A stretch of 46,744 nucleotides of DNA. Origin: Priapulus caudatus. Taxonomy: Eukaryota > Priapulida > Priapulimorpha > Priapulimorphida > Priapulidae. The DNA lies in assembly GCF_000485595.1 (NCBI RefSeq), contig NW_014577143.1, forward strand, positions 227,654-274,397. Direction: 5' to 3'. The stretch's first letter is position 1. Each line of letters begins with the position of its first letter. Position numbers and translations under genes: made by a program. Positions 23,496 to 34,999 of this stretch are shown here, piece by piece. Under the pieces are notes generated by a model. That model saw only the letters and a program-made list of their open reading frames with translations. It was not told the DNA's origin and searched no databases.

Positions 23496-24849
23496 TTTCG
23501 CGGGTTAAGTGCTTGTGTGTCTGTGAAACATTCGATGGCAGGTCTATCAACGCACAAAAATCCGTAATATGCTCAATGCTGAATGTAGCAAATAACGAAA
23601 TATATATGTTCATATATTTTACAATGGCAGATCCAAACACTTACAAAGATACATTACATTCTTCGTCATTTACGGCTATCACAGCTGTCGCTGGTGTAAT
23701 TAAAAAAAAAACTAGTATCATTCTTCCGAGCAATATATAATCCATTAATATACTACATTAGAAATATATTATAATACAACATTTGGTAATGTGTAACCAT
23801 TTGGTAACTGTTTCGCGTGACATACGTAGCTATATGCAGAAATAATGTTATAGGCTGAGTTAGTAGAAATATAAAATACGACTCTATACTACATATTTAT
23901 TCTCACAGTGAGAAATATAGAGAAATTTGTAACAAAAAGATATTACACATAGGCCTATGGTCCTCACATTCAGGGAGCACGGTTGTAGTATTTTATTTAA
24001 AAAGAACACTTCATAAACAACAGCCAATATTTCGACCGCGGGTGCAACAATGCGTAAAACTCATATATACTTGTACCGCAAGGCAGTTCTCTTGTATCTC
24101 TCCTCGCGTGTCTATCTTTGCAATAAGTATTGGTTTAGCGATCATCCAATATCGATAATAACGTATAACAGGGTTTAAATAATGAACAATTGACAATAAT
24201 GAAAATGTTGCCATTATTAACCCCTGATAATAATTATGGGAAATCGATACTATCCATATATCGATATTTATATTTTTAGCTATCGATTCGAATGGTAACC
24301 TGTGGAGCGATAACGGCGATTCTACAGGTGTTGAACAACAGTAGAGGGCGTCCATATAGGCTGCAGGCCTGAATAAGCATCGAACAGAAATTAATTAAAA
24401 ATACTCGCACTGTTACTGCACTTACAAAACATGCACTTTATTCATGTTAAATAACTACAGATTCATGCTCTATGCTCCGCTCGAAACTTTTGCCAGCTCT
24501 ATGATGCGAATTTCTGCAAAGTTGTCTGAACACATTTCATACACAAAAAACACCAACCGATGACTGTGGCTACGCCACCTGACGGAATGTCACGAATACA
24601 CAACAAAAATAATTTTACTTCTAAGGCTTTCTCGACGTCCACGAGGCATCCAACTTGCGTGCGTAATGCTAATTATTGCACTCTAGTGCCGAATTTCGGC
24701 GAAAAAAAATGCCAAAAAAGGCCTTTTCTACAGACGAAATAGTGCATATAAGCTTACTGTTATATGCCTCTTACAGCAACCCGATTTCGTTCGTATGCAT
24801 AAGATCGGTGTCCCGATTAAAAATAGGCGCAGATTCGTCCGTGAAACTA

Positions 24850-27067
24850 TTAAGGCCAATACGCAGGCCGGCAGCTGGCAAACTCAGGAAGGACCTGCGT
24901 GCAGAAATGTTGAATCTGTAACGGGTCCCTCGCGAGCAGCGAGCTGAGTTTATACGGATGAAACGCGTGATAGCGAAGACTCTCCTCCCAGCGAGTCCAC
25001 GGAGCGTCGTCTGTTCTATTCGGCCCCCACAAAAACATATGCTTCACCTTCTGTAAGCTTTCCCGCTCGTCCAGGCAGCGCATGATCGTCGGTACGGCGA
25101 GACCTACGAACACCACCTCGTCTCTAAACACGGTCGCCAGCGCGGCAAAGTCGTCGGCGAGCCGCCGCGGGATGTAGTAGACGTCGGATACTTTGTAGTT
25201 GACTCGGTACTCTCCTTTGTTCAGCGCGACGAGGTTGCGGTAGCAGCGGTTAAGCACGCTTGTCGACGGCGCCGATTTCAAGCGATCGAGCGTTCGGGTT
25301 AACTGCTTACGATAGATTCGCAGCCACTTATGCTTGTGCGATATGTCGCACGTGTCGTCGTTCGCATGCCAGCGACACAACTTCCCCAGCCGCACGTCGG
25401 CGACCTGTCGCGACGCATCCTCGAAGATCATCGCCGACCTATTGAAGTTGGCCCACTGCCGAATGTTCATTCGCACGTCGTCGTTGATGAGCAGGTATCC
25501 GGAGACGTTGTAGCGCATGCGCACGGCGCCCATCATGCATTCGTAGCCGTAATGGCCGTGTGGTCCGATGTTCGGGATTGCGTAGAACGAGTATTTTACG
25601 TCGCCGAAGACCGTGCGGTTGTGTGTGTCCGGTAGGAACTCACCACAATAGAGAATGTTCGGGAAGTTTGGCCGGTACATGACCTCGAGAAGCGGTATGA
25701 CGTCGGCGTGATTGTCATTGAAGAGCACGACGAGTAAGATGTCGTCGAAGAGTAAATCCGTCGCCGACGCCGTAGCCGCCGACGACACCGCAGCCGACGA
25801 CGCAGCAGACAACGGCCGTCGTACGAATGTCGGGCAGATGTCGCGCTGTAGCGCTGCGATCGCGGCCTCGTTCTGAAGAACTCTCGTCGGCGTCGGCGCG
25901 TGCACGAGCGACGTCGGCTGCGGGATCGGTTCGAACTGCAGCTCGGCTCCGTTGATCTCCTCGTGCGAGCAGGTGCGTGCGAACACCGCCTCCTCGTCGT
26001 CGTTTCCTCCTCTGCGCAGCGTAGCCAACACCGCCTCCTTCTCGTCGTCGTTGTCGTCGGCGGCGGCTGCTGCGGCGGCGGCTTTGCGCAGCGTGGCAGG
26101 TGGCGTGTAGCCGACACGTCTGAGATCGTCTATCCAAGCTCTCGCTAGCAGAGCGTCTTCTATCTGCAGTAGATCGTGTCGCACCATCTCGTCTGTAAGC
26201 TCGATCATGCAGGCGTACAGATCGTCGGCCGTGCAGCGGTAGTGTCGCAGAAGATCGACAAGTTGATTGCTTCTGTGGTAGAGATCATTTTCGTCGGCGG
26301 CGTCGGTCATGTACGAATGCGAGTTCCGGTGCTGGAAGCTCGTCGGTCCGAAGAAAGCAAGATGGCCGCCGGTTTCCCACAGAAGTCTCTGCGTCGAGTA
26401 TCCCCGCCAGATGTCGCACACTCGCGATGTGGTCGTGACGGGAAGCAGAAGGCCCCAGAACGCCGCGCGGTGGAACAACGTGTTCTGCGAATTGAACGGC
26501 GAGAACGTGCCGGGAGAGAGAACAACGGGCGGCGCTGTTCCGTCGAACGTTAAGTTCAAACGTTCGCCGACGTTCTTCCGCGTCAATCTAAACATGGCGT
26601 CTACATCCGGGTCTCCGTTGACGATTCCCTGCTGGATGGCGGGCGTCTTAAACTCGCAGACGACGTATTTCGGCGTTCGGCTCAATCCGATTTTATTTAA
26701 CGGATACCCTCGCGGCCAGATCGTCGGCTGTCCGAAGTGTGCGTACGGATTAGTGAAGCTAGACGCGCTACCACCTTTATCCTGTCCGGCGACTAGTCCC
26801 GTCATACGTGGTTCGTATACGAAGCTCGCCAGGTTGTCCGTCGGGTGGTTGTCGTCGTCGGTGTCGAATATAAATTTGGCACCATGCTGCAAGTAATGAA
26901 TAAGCAGTATTTTAAATTTCGTTCTTACGTTTGTTTGCACATAAGAGCATTTTTGTATTAATACATGTTAGACAAAACGCAAAGAAACGCTATCTCGGAC
27001 TTATGACGATGTGCTTATATTGACAAAAAATATTATTTTCTCTCTCTCTCTCTCTCTCTCAATCTCT

Positions 27068-27160
<93 letters not shown>

Positions 27161-29179
27161 GTGTTAGTTTCATTTCTCGCTCTGGTCCCTCTGTCTCTCG
27201 CTCTGTCTCTCTCTCTCTCTCATCTTCTTATCTCTCTCTCTCTCTCTCTCTCGCTCTCTCTCTCCCTCGTCTTCCTATTCTTACTACTTCCTGCTGAATA
27301 TACGATAGAGACAGAGTTTGGCTGGAGATACCTCGCCAGATTATCTTTACCTCCCGAGCAACTCCAACGTAATTGGTAACGTCGCTGACCGAGTAGATTT
27401 TGAGCACTTGTTATAGTATGGCACGAAGAGTCGTTTCGTATTATAGCGGTACTACAGTATATGTACGCGCGAGGTAAACTATATCGATATGGTTTAGGCG
27501 TTGGGGAGGTTAAGGTTAGGGTTAGGGTTAGGTTTAGGGTTATAGGGAGTAGGCGTAGGCGACCTAGGTACCCTATACGACAACGACCCCTTCAGCGTTA
27601 ATATGCGCCAATTCACCGTGCTCACCTGTATTGCATAGAGATATCCGCCTTCTTTCGGGAATAACTGTTTCCACGGGAGCCTCTCTAATATTCCATAACC
27701 TAACGATTTTTGTCGCTCTGGGCTCAAATAGATGCAGTTCGGGTGACTACAAGCAGAAGGTTTGATTCAAATTATAATTACGTTAAATGTCAGTATTTCA
27801 TAATACGGACATTATTCAATCTCATTTTGAATATAAATGTCATAAGGACAATACCTCAGAGATAACATTATGATAGTAATATATATTAGTCGTGTGTGAG
27901 TGGTGTGTGTGTGTGTTGTGTGTGTGTGCTTTTTGATGTGTGTGTGTGTGTGTTGTGTAGTGTAGTGAATGAATGGTGTGTGTGTGTTTGCGTGTGTGTG
28001 TGTGTGTGTGTGTGCATGCGTGCGTGCGTGTGTGCGTGCCTGCGTGTGTGTGTGCATGCGTTCGTGCGTGTGTGTGTGTGTATCAAGCACATCTTAAGTA
28101 TATATTAGTATATTAGAATATCAAGTATATATTTGCTATACATGCCTTACATACGCGCACACAGTATATACAACATACCTCCAGTTTGCCGGCGTTTTCT
28201 TGTCTCCGACAATGACCACCTTCCAATCGGGCATCGACGCCAGTCTGCTAATATCCTTCGTGGGACGATTAATCGACGTCACGACGACCCATCGCTCCGA
28301 ATGAACATCCGGGTCAGCCATCCGCAGCGCGTCCGCCGACTTCCGTCGGTCAGCATCGACATGCTGCGCATGCGCAGCGGCAGTCACGTCGGCGTTCATC
28401 AGCACGCGACCTTTGTTTGACCCCGACGAGCCGACGTTCAGTCGCTGGAGACTGAATCTGCTCGCCGCCGACGCATTGACGACGTCGCGTCGCTGCGTCT
28501 CGTTGAAGAAGAACGCGACTCTCTTTTGTCCGTCGCGTTTACTCGCCGACGGACGGAGGGAGCGATTGTCGTCGCGTACCTGCACGGCGTAGTTGAGGTA
28601 GTTGGGCACGCCGCCGTTGTATCTCGATCTCGCTCGCGTGCCGCTACCGTCGGCGACGGCGGAGGCGGACACCCGGGGAGTAACGCGCACGATGCTAGCG
28701 TATCGGTCGACCCCGTATCGTAACGTATCGTGTGCGGTTGGCGGCATCGGACGCCGGATCGCGAGTTTGCGGTAATATGCGTAGGAGCGCTCGCTGGTCG
28801 CGTCGAGGTCGCCTAGATCCTCGTCCGTTTTGTTGGCGATCTGACGCAGGAGTTCTTCGGGGACGGTCACGGTGGCTCCCGGTTCGCTAGTGTCGCCATC
28901 TCTCGGCAGCGACGGTAGTTTTAGGCTGCGCATCGCTTCCGCCTTTAGCATGGACCATTGCTGCGCTGTGGTTCTGCCTGCTAGGTAATTCGCTTGGCGT
29001 GGTGGTTCAGTCTGATATGAAGACGGAAATGTACATTTGAAAATAGGAACGGGAAAAGCGGAAAGTGGAACGGGAATTATGTTTAGGAGAGGGAATTTTT
29101 CTTAGCCCACCGTAATAAATTCCGCATGAATTATATGCTTAGAAAAGATAATATATCCATCTATAATATAATAGTAGAA

Positions 29180-29234
<55 letters not shown>

Positions 29235-30966
29235 NNNNNNNNNNGACAGAGAGCGAGAGATAGAGAAAGAGAGAGAGAGAGAGAGAGAGACACAGAGAAA
29301 GAGAGAGAGACAGAGAGCAAGAGATAGAGACAGAGAGGGAGAGAGAGAGACAGAGAGAGACAGAGAGCAAGAGATAGCGACATAGAGAGACAGAGAGAGA
29401 GACAGAGAGCGAGAGATAGAGACAGAGAGTAAGTTCGTGAGATGCAGTTGTCATGAGATGTAAAGTCTTCCTTTGTAGCTCGCTCCTTCATGCCCGCTAC
29501 GGGACTACTTGCTAGAGCTAGTTTGTACACAGCTTAAGCGTGAATCAAAAACATTATCTTTACTCGAGATATTTTTGTACAGGTTTGGTGAGGTGAGATA
29601 TAGGTAGCCTGTGGAGAACAGGACATCATCACCACTAGAGATTACCTACAGAAGACGCAGAAGTCTGCATGAATATATATGAAGTATGTATAGATATAAG
29701 TAGTAAATCCGTAGTAGCCTGTGGGGACATCATCACCACTATACCCTTGTTAAATACTTCTCATATGTAATGAGTAAACGCATAATGTATACATGAGATT
29801 GCCTTGCTCGTGCAACGTGCTCGCGTAAATTAACGCGAGTTTAATTCTTTAAGTCTTTTTTTTCTCTAGTTGAGTTTGACTCGTTAGTTGATTGTATTTG
29901 CGATCATAGCACGACGCGTATTTCCTCCCAGCATGTGTACACGCTGTATGTGTCGGCCGACTCCTCCCAGGTCGAGGTGCGATCGCAGGACTTCGAGAAC
30001 CTGCTGTCGTCGGCGTGGCAACGCGAGAACGAGCGATTCCTGCGCACGGTGGCCTGGGACTTGCATCTGCTTAACGGCACGGCTGCTGAAGATGGCGTGG
30101 GAGGACCTGGTGTCGAACCCAGGTACAGTAACGGATGTCTCGTCGTTGTTGTAAATCGTGTTGTTAATCGTCTCGGTGATGTATTCTATAATTTCTCTCT
30201 CTCTATCTCGCGCTCTCTCTCTCCCGTCAATGTTCGGAACAAATGTTATAACAATGTGTGTACATGCTGATACAAATATTGTTTAATAGAAAATTGTTCA
30301 CAAATTTCCATTCAGCTGTTGCAGAAAATGTCGACTGCGAGAATGTGATGTACTTCGGCGAATTTATCACTGATTTGCTCTAACTATAAGACCTGCTGTA
30401 CACGTTCTAGAAAGAATTAGCAATAGGACACAGGAATGATGCATTACGTTCTTGAACAAATAGATTATATGAATGTGATTGGGTTAAACCTGGAGTATTT
30501 AACACAATGTTTCGTTATTTCTTTTGCATGCCGTTTGCTTTCTAGTCCTCTTATGTTACCTTATGGCCATTTTTCACATTTCTTGATTCACCACTAACCA
30601 GCCCCATCTAAAAAATAAGGACAGTTGCATGCGGTAGATGTTCACACGACGGTAACCTAGCTAAACCACATCGTGCGTATTTAACACACAAACACTCAAT
30701 GTTTCTGTGCTTTAAGACTTGGACACTATTTGTAACAACTGCGCTAACCACAATATCATGAGGTAAGCTTGTACTTTTTTATATTGAGGCAGATTCAATC
30801 ATAATATTGCTACAGTGGAATTTTACGATCGCATCCACGTATACATGCACGTACACACGCAGTACCATTATTTAATGACAGTTATTACTAAACCCCCGCG
30901 CGCGCATACGCGCACATACATACGCACATATACACTCACGCACACGCAGACACAATCATGCACACG

Positions 30967-31007
<41 letters not shown>

Positions 31008-33249
31008 ACATACACACATACAACATACACACACACACATACATACATGCGCACATACACACATATATACGCACACGCACACACACATATGTACGCATAC
31101 ATACACATACACACATACATGGACACATACACACATACACATACACACAATGTGTGTATGTGTGTATTTGTGTATGTGTGTATGTGTCCATGTATGTGTG
31201 TATGTGTGTATACATGTGTGCATGTGTGCATATATGCATTGTGTATGTGTGCATGTATGCATGTATGTATGTGTGCATGTATGCATGTGTGTATGTGTGC
31301 ATGTGTACGTGTGTATGTGTGCGTGTGTATGTGTGTATGTGTACATACATACATACACACATACACACATACACACATACACACATACACACATACACAT
31401 ATACATATACACACATACACACATACATACACACATACACACATACACACATACACACATATACACACACATACACACACATACACACATACACACATAC
31501 ACGCATACATACACACATACACACATACATACATACACACATACACACATACATATACATACATACATACATACATACATACATACATACATACATACAT
31601 ACATACGTATGTAGGTAGGTATGCGTGTGCCTGTATGTGTGTGCACACCCGTGTGTGTGTAAATTGGTATGTGTGTACGTGGGTGGGCGTGTGATTGTGC
31701 GTGCGCATGCCCGTATGTGTGTGAATGCGGTGTATGCGTGCGTGAGCGCGTTTGTGTGATGTGTGTGTGTGCGCGCGTGTGTGCAAATATTTGACAACGG
31801 GAGGTGTAAAACCCCCCGTAGTGTGTATGTGTAACCCTGCCCGCCGCCGTCCACTAACTTTCAAGAAAATATATCTTCAAACCTACTCAATGCATTTTGC
31901 TTTTTTTTTTAAGAATTTGACTTATTAATGATGCTTCTAACCACAATGATATTTTCAAAAATAATATCTGAATAAATGAAATAGTACTATGAAATCACCC
32001 CATTTCCCTTTTTTTTTGAAAAATTGTATGTCATTTTAAGGTAAAATGTCAGATTTTAGATATATTTAGATGCAATTTTTTTTAAACAAATATTGATATA
32101 TGACTCGAGTCTAAATATCAGTATTTTTCGTTTACTGTAAATACGGGCATCCTCAACTAAAAGTGAGAGATAAATGGTTAAACCGCCATCCTCAAATCAG
32201 ACCCTACTCAAACCCGTTTGGAGGACGGGTAATAGCTAGTAGCTATTATTCATAGTAATATCTTCATTACAATTATATACTGGCGGAAATATGACTGAGG
32301 AATGCTACGCTTCGTTTATCATTCAGACCAAAGAAATATGTTCCGCGATCTTTCCATTGTTAAATGCTATATTTTTATAGCGGACATTCATTAGCTGCGT
32401 TCACACGTATACACGGCCTAGCTGGTACCGTACTTAAGCTGCGTTCACACGTATACACGGCCTAGCTGGTACCGTACTTAGTTGGTGCTAAGTTCGGCTA
32501 AAACGCGTTCACACGAGTTACACGAGATTCGAGGCTTAGCTAGCCAGGAATAATATAGACTGGTACCCGGTCGACAGTTCCACACGCTACACTAACGACG
32601 TGCAGCGAACGGGTACCAGTCTAGGTGAGCAATACGCGGCCAGCGTGGTGCCGAATATACGCGGCTTAGTTGGCGCGGAATATGATTCCGCGCTTAGCCA
32701 GCCGGAGCATTCGCGGCTAAGCAAGCCGTGGCTTAGCAAGCCGCGTATATTTTAGCGTGTGAACGCAACTTTTCTCCTCGTGTGAACGTTCACACGAGGA
32801 TTTCAGTTCCGTAATTGAGCGTTCACACGCTAAAATATACGCGGCTTGCTTAGCTGCTATTGCTCCGGCTTGCTTAGCGCGGAATCATATTCCGCGCCAA
32901 CTAAGCCGCGTATATTCGGCACCACGCTGGCCGCGTATTGTTTGTCGTGTGAACGCATTCGAATTGCGAAACTGTAGCGCGCTAACCTAGACTGCTACCC
33001 GTTCGCTGCACGACGTTAGTGGTCGCTTAGGGCCTCTCGTCTAGCACAGAATAATACGATCAGATACACAGGTCAGTTATTTTACATCGGATGAAAAATA
33101 AAAAATGGTCGTACCTCCCGGTCCATGGCAACGATCGGTCGCCGAGTAGCATTATCGACGAGGTATTTGTAGTTATTCGTTACAAGTAGAACGGTTAGTA
33201 TCATGAGGCAGGCGATGATGCCGGCGCTATACTTCATTTGATTCTTCAT
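24850..33249 (-). CDS. STELLO/DUF288-family glycosyltransferase-like type II membrane protein
   Basis: Four phase-consistent exons: 33115-33249, 28179-29011, 27626-27746 and 24850-26886, encoding 1041 aa. ATG at 33249 (MKNQMKYSAGII...) is the first in-frame ATG. It gives a short cytosolic tail and one membrane anchor (about 7-24), as in Golgi type II enzymes. A Ser/Arg-rich stem follows. The family core runs from WVVVTSINRPTKDI and WKVVIVGDKKTPANW, through YLSPERQKSLGY and GGYLYAIQHGAKFIFDTDDD (acidic metal-type motif at 371-375), to a C-terminal domain with IPNIGPHGHYGYECMMGAV and YLLINDDVRMN. A low-complexity Ala/Asp/Glu insert lies between. DUF288/STELLO proteins are known from plants (Golgi, cellulose synthase assembly), protists and some invertebrates; the animal substrate is unknown to me. 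Exons are GC-rich. Confidence 0.87.
27038..27262. repeat. (TC)n - (TG)44 - (TC)n compound microsatellite
   Basis: A CT run at 27038-27070, an uninterrupted GT run to 27157, and further TC blocks to 27262, in the last intron of the STELLO-family gene just upstream of its large last exon. Confidence 0.97.
27500..27545 (+). repeat. TTAGGG-like array
   Basis: About six imperfect TTAGGG/TTTAGGG units lie in the intron 26887-27625 of the STELLO-family gene. They are interstitial and not at a contig end. Confidence 0.9.
27890..28082. repeat. GT-rich microsatellite
   Basis: Interrupted GT and GTGC repeats in the intron 27747-28178. Open frames on both strands are artefacts. Confidence 0.95.
29182..29430. 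repeat. (GT)n - 10 N gap - (GA)n block
   Basis: A pure GT run at 29182-29234 meets an assembly gap of ten N (29235-29244), followed by GAGA, GACAGA and GAGAAA repeats. The gap length is probably nominal. Reading frames crossing it are meaningless. Confidence 0.97.
29932..30122 (+). CDS. Isolated coding exon of unidentified protein
   Basis: A GC-rich open segment of 191 nt begins after a CCTCCCAG acceptor and ends at an AG/GTACAG donor. It encodes HVYTLYVSADSSQVEVRSQ, then a stretch with AWQRENERFLRTVAWDLHLL and an NGT sequon. It has the base composition of real exons in this window and is open only in this frame, on the strand opposite the host intron of the STELLO-family gene. I do not recognise the protein, and I found no neighbouring exon that would extend it. 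It could be an exon of a nested gene, a fragment carried in by transposition or rearrangement, or a misplaced contig piece. Confidence 0.5.
30896..31780. repeat. CA/TG satellite with alternating strand polarity
   Basis: ACACATAC-type repeats (30896-31150) switch to GTGTATGT (31150-31345), then back to ACACATAC and ACATACAT (31345-31605), then to GTGTGT/GTATGTG (31605-31780). Long frames on all strands are products of the repeat. Confidence 0.96.
32390..33025. mobile_element. Large nested palindrome with GTTCACACG motifs
   Basis: A 41-bp tandem duplication (GCTGCGTTCACACGTATACA, CCTAGCTGGTACCG; 32396 and 32437) precedes two inverted arms of about 200 bp. The arms centre on CCTCGTGTGAACGTTCACACGAGG near 32787. 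Arm landmarks repeated in inverse are GCAGCGAACGGGTA, AATACGCGGCCAGCGTGG, GAATATACGCGGCTTAG and TTTTAGCGTGTGAACGC. No coding frame. It looks like two foldback MITEs inserted head to head or one nested in another. Confidence 0.85.
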
Positions 33250-34116
33250 CTCTGTTCGTGGAACTGTAGCGGGTATCCTGACTAACACGGTAGCTGTGTA
33301 AACTGCCCCACGGCCACTACACGAAGTTTCGCTCGCCAGCGCTCGAGCGCGGGCGCTCTCTCTCCCGCTCTCTCCCTCGCTCTCTCCGTCGCTCTCTATC
33401 TCTCCCTCGCTCTTTCTTTCTATCTTTATTTCTCGTTCTCCCGCTCTCCCGTTCTGAGTCGCTTTTAATTCCTCTCTGTCTGTCTGTTTCGTCGCTCCTC
33501 TCGCTCTGTGTCTTTATTTCCTATATGAACCGTCTTTTTGTCCTTCGCTTCTAGTTTTTCATCTTTCTCGCGATTTCGCTTTCTCTTCGTGCCTTCCAAT
33601 TTGGCGTTTCTGTGCGCTGCGCGGCTGTACGGAGAGCCATATGATGCAGCTCACGTACATTGCGATAGAAATCCGATGTGCGTATGTCCAAGCCGCTGTG
33701 TGTATGTGCCCAACCTGCCACGTTGACTACGAGCAAGGTGTGACTGCTCGATACGCTCCTACGACTCCGAAGAACAACAACCGCAGCGACCGTCACTCTG
33801 CCCCGAACAACGACCTACACTGACCGCCTGGGTGGGTAGAGAGGGAGGGGGAACTGGTTTTGTCGTACCTATACATTCCGTCTATTGATCCGTGGTAAAC
33901 CTGACGAGAGAACACGCGCGTGAGCAGGGTATGTAGCAGTGCGTTCTTGACACCGATATTCTGTGCGTGTCTCTTGCTGCTCGAGTTGGCACCACTAGGC
34001 ACTTAATTCTTTTATTATTATTCGGTAAAATAGAGCGTGAAATATACGTGCACATCTAGAGGCACAATAAAGAAATAACTGTACGCGAGTTCCTTCCGCG
34101 ATAGTACTCACGCGAT

Positions 34117-34485
34117 TAAAGACCAACATGTTCTGCTTGCATTTATGACAAATACGACATACGCATATACGCTCTCCTATGACACTATTTGTTATAGGAA
34201 GATTCTTCCTATGAAAAATATTGGCGAGTCAATTTCGTTCCGCTTTACAGGTGAAATTCACTGCTTGCGTTCATAATAGCGCTCCTAAACTCCTATGATG
34301 CGCACAACACATACAACAATATTTGTCACAGGAAGAAGCTTCCTATGACAAATAGTGTCATAGGAGAGCGTATATGCGTATGTCGTATTTGTCATAGGAA
34401 GATTCTTCCTATGACAAATAGTGTCATAGGAGAGCGTATATGCGTATGTCGTATTTGTCATACTAGCAGAACAGGCTGTAAAAAC
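34117..34485. mobile_element. 355-bp foldback element with internal tandem duplication
   Basis: The element 34124-34478 starts CAACATGTTCTGCT and ends AGCAGAACAGGCTG. Arms share TATGACAAATACGACATACG and CTCTCCTATGACAC. The right arm is tandemly duplicated, and each arm contains the small palindrome CATAGGAAGATTCTTCCTATG or a variant. Flanks TAAAGAC and TAAAAAC (34117-34123 and 34479-34485) form a 7-bp duplication with one mismatch. Confidence 0.8.
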
Positions 34486-34828
34486 AGACACAGCTAGCTA
34501 GGGCCTCTATTGAAACTGTTTCGTGACGACTACCCGGATTCCAAAAAAAACTTTGAGGAAGAAAAAGACACAGCGCACGTTGTTGTCGGACAATAGCAAC
34601 GCACATATATATCGCCTCAAACGCGAAATGTTCAACCCTAAACTTAATGAAAAGAAAAGAAAAAGGAAAAAGAGCTGCCTAGAGATCACGCATAACGGAA
34701 TGACATTGTGTTCGTAATCTCGTAATCTCATCTCGTAGTGGCAACTTCTCAATTGGACTTTAATTTGTCTGTAATGAGGACGTAAATCGACGTCAATCAG
34801 ATCGGTAGATTGAGACTGCGCACATGCG

Positions 34829-34907
34829 ATGAGAGAGAGAGAGAGAGCGCGAGAGAGCGAGAGAGAGAGAGAAAGAGCGAGAGAGAGACAGAGAGAGAGA
34901 GAGAAAG

Positions 34908-34982
<75 letters not shown>
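34829..34982. repeat. (GA)n microsatellite
   Basis: GA repeats with occasional AAAG and GCGA interruptions, ending in a pure GA run. Confidence 0.97.
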
Positions 34983-34999
34983 ATCCAGTAAAGAATTAC

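Larger units (their letters stand above)
21472..24849. other. Repeat-rich intergenic region between DNAJC21 and the STELLO-family gene
   Basis: Contains the presumed DNAJC21 promoter just right of 21471, the hAT-like element at 21786-22094, TA repeats at 22109-22156 and 22356-22399, the 42-bp palindrome at 22826 and a diverged direct duplication at 23150-23500. A related but decayed foldback (CAGGG...CCCTG) lies at 24169-24226. TTTATT at 24437-24442, which is AATAAA on the minus strand, is a candidate poly(A) signal for the gene at 24850. No coding gene was recognised. Confidence 0.6.
29012..33114. other. First intron of the STELLO-family gene (4.1 kb)
   Basis: Contains the (GT)n, gap and (GA)n block, two copies of GTAGCCTGTGG...GACATCATCACCACTA (near 29605 and 29714), the isolated plus-strand exon at 29932, the CA/TG satellite at 30896-31780, an AT-rich stretch and the GTTCACACG palindrome at 32390-33025. 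Confidence 0.8.

Noticed and set aside
24850-26940. A single-exon 696-aa protein starting at 26940
   Set aside because: The acceptor at 26887 and phase-matched upstream exons continue the family domain; the extra N-terminal residues are intron.
27500-27545. True telomere or chromosome end
   Set aside because: The array is short, imperfect and inside a gene intron with coding exons on both sides.
30815-31864. Overlapping open frames of 200-330 codons rich in Thr-His or Cys-Val
   Set aside because: All follow from the CA/TG satellite; no composition or splice support.
33250-33288. GTG start extending the STELLO-family protein upstream
   Set aside because: A GTG start is unlikely for this nuclear gene; the ATG at 33249 gives a normal type II membrane start.
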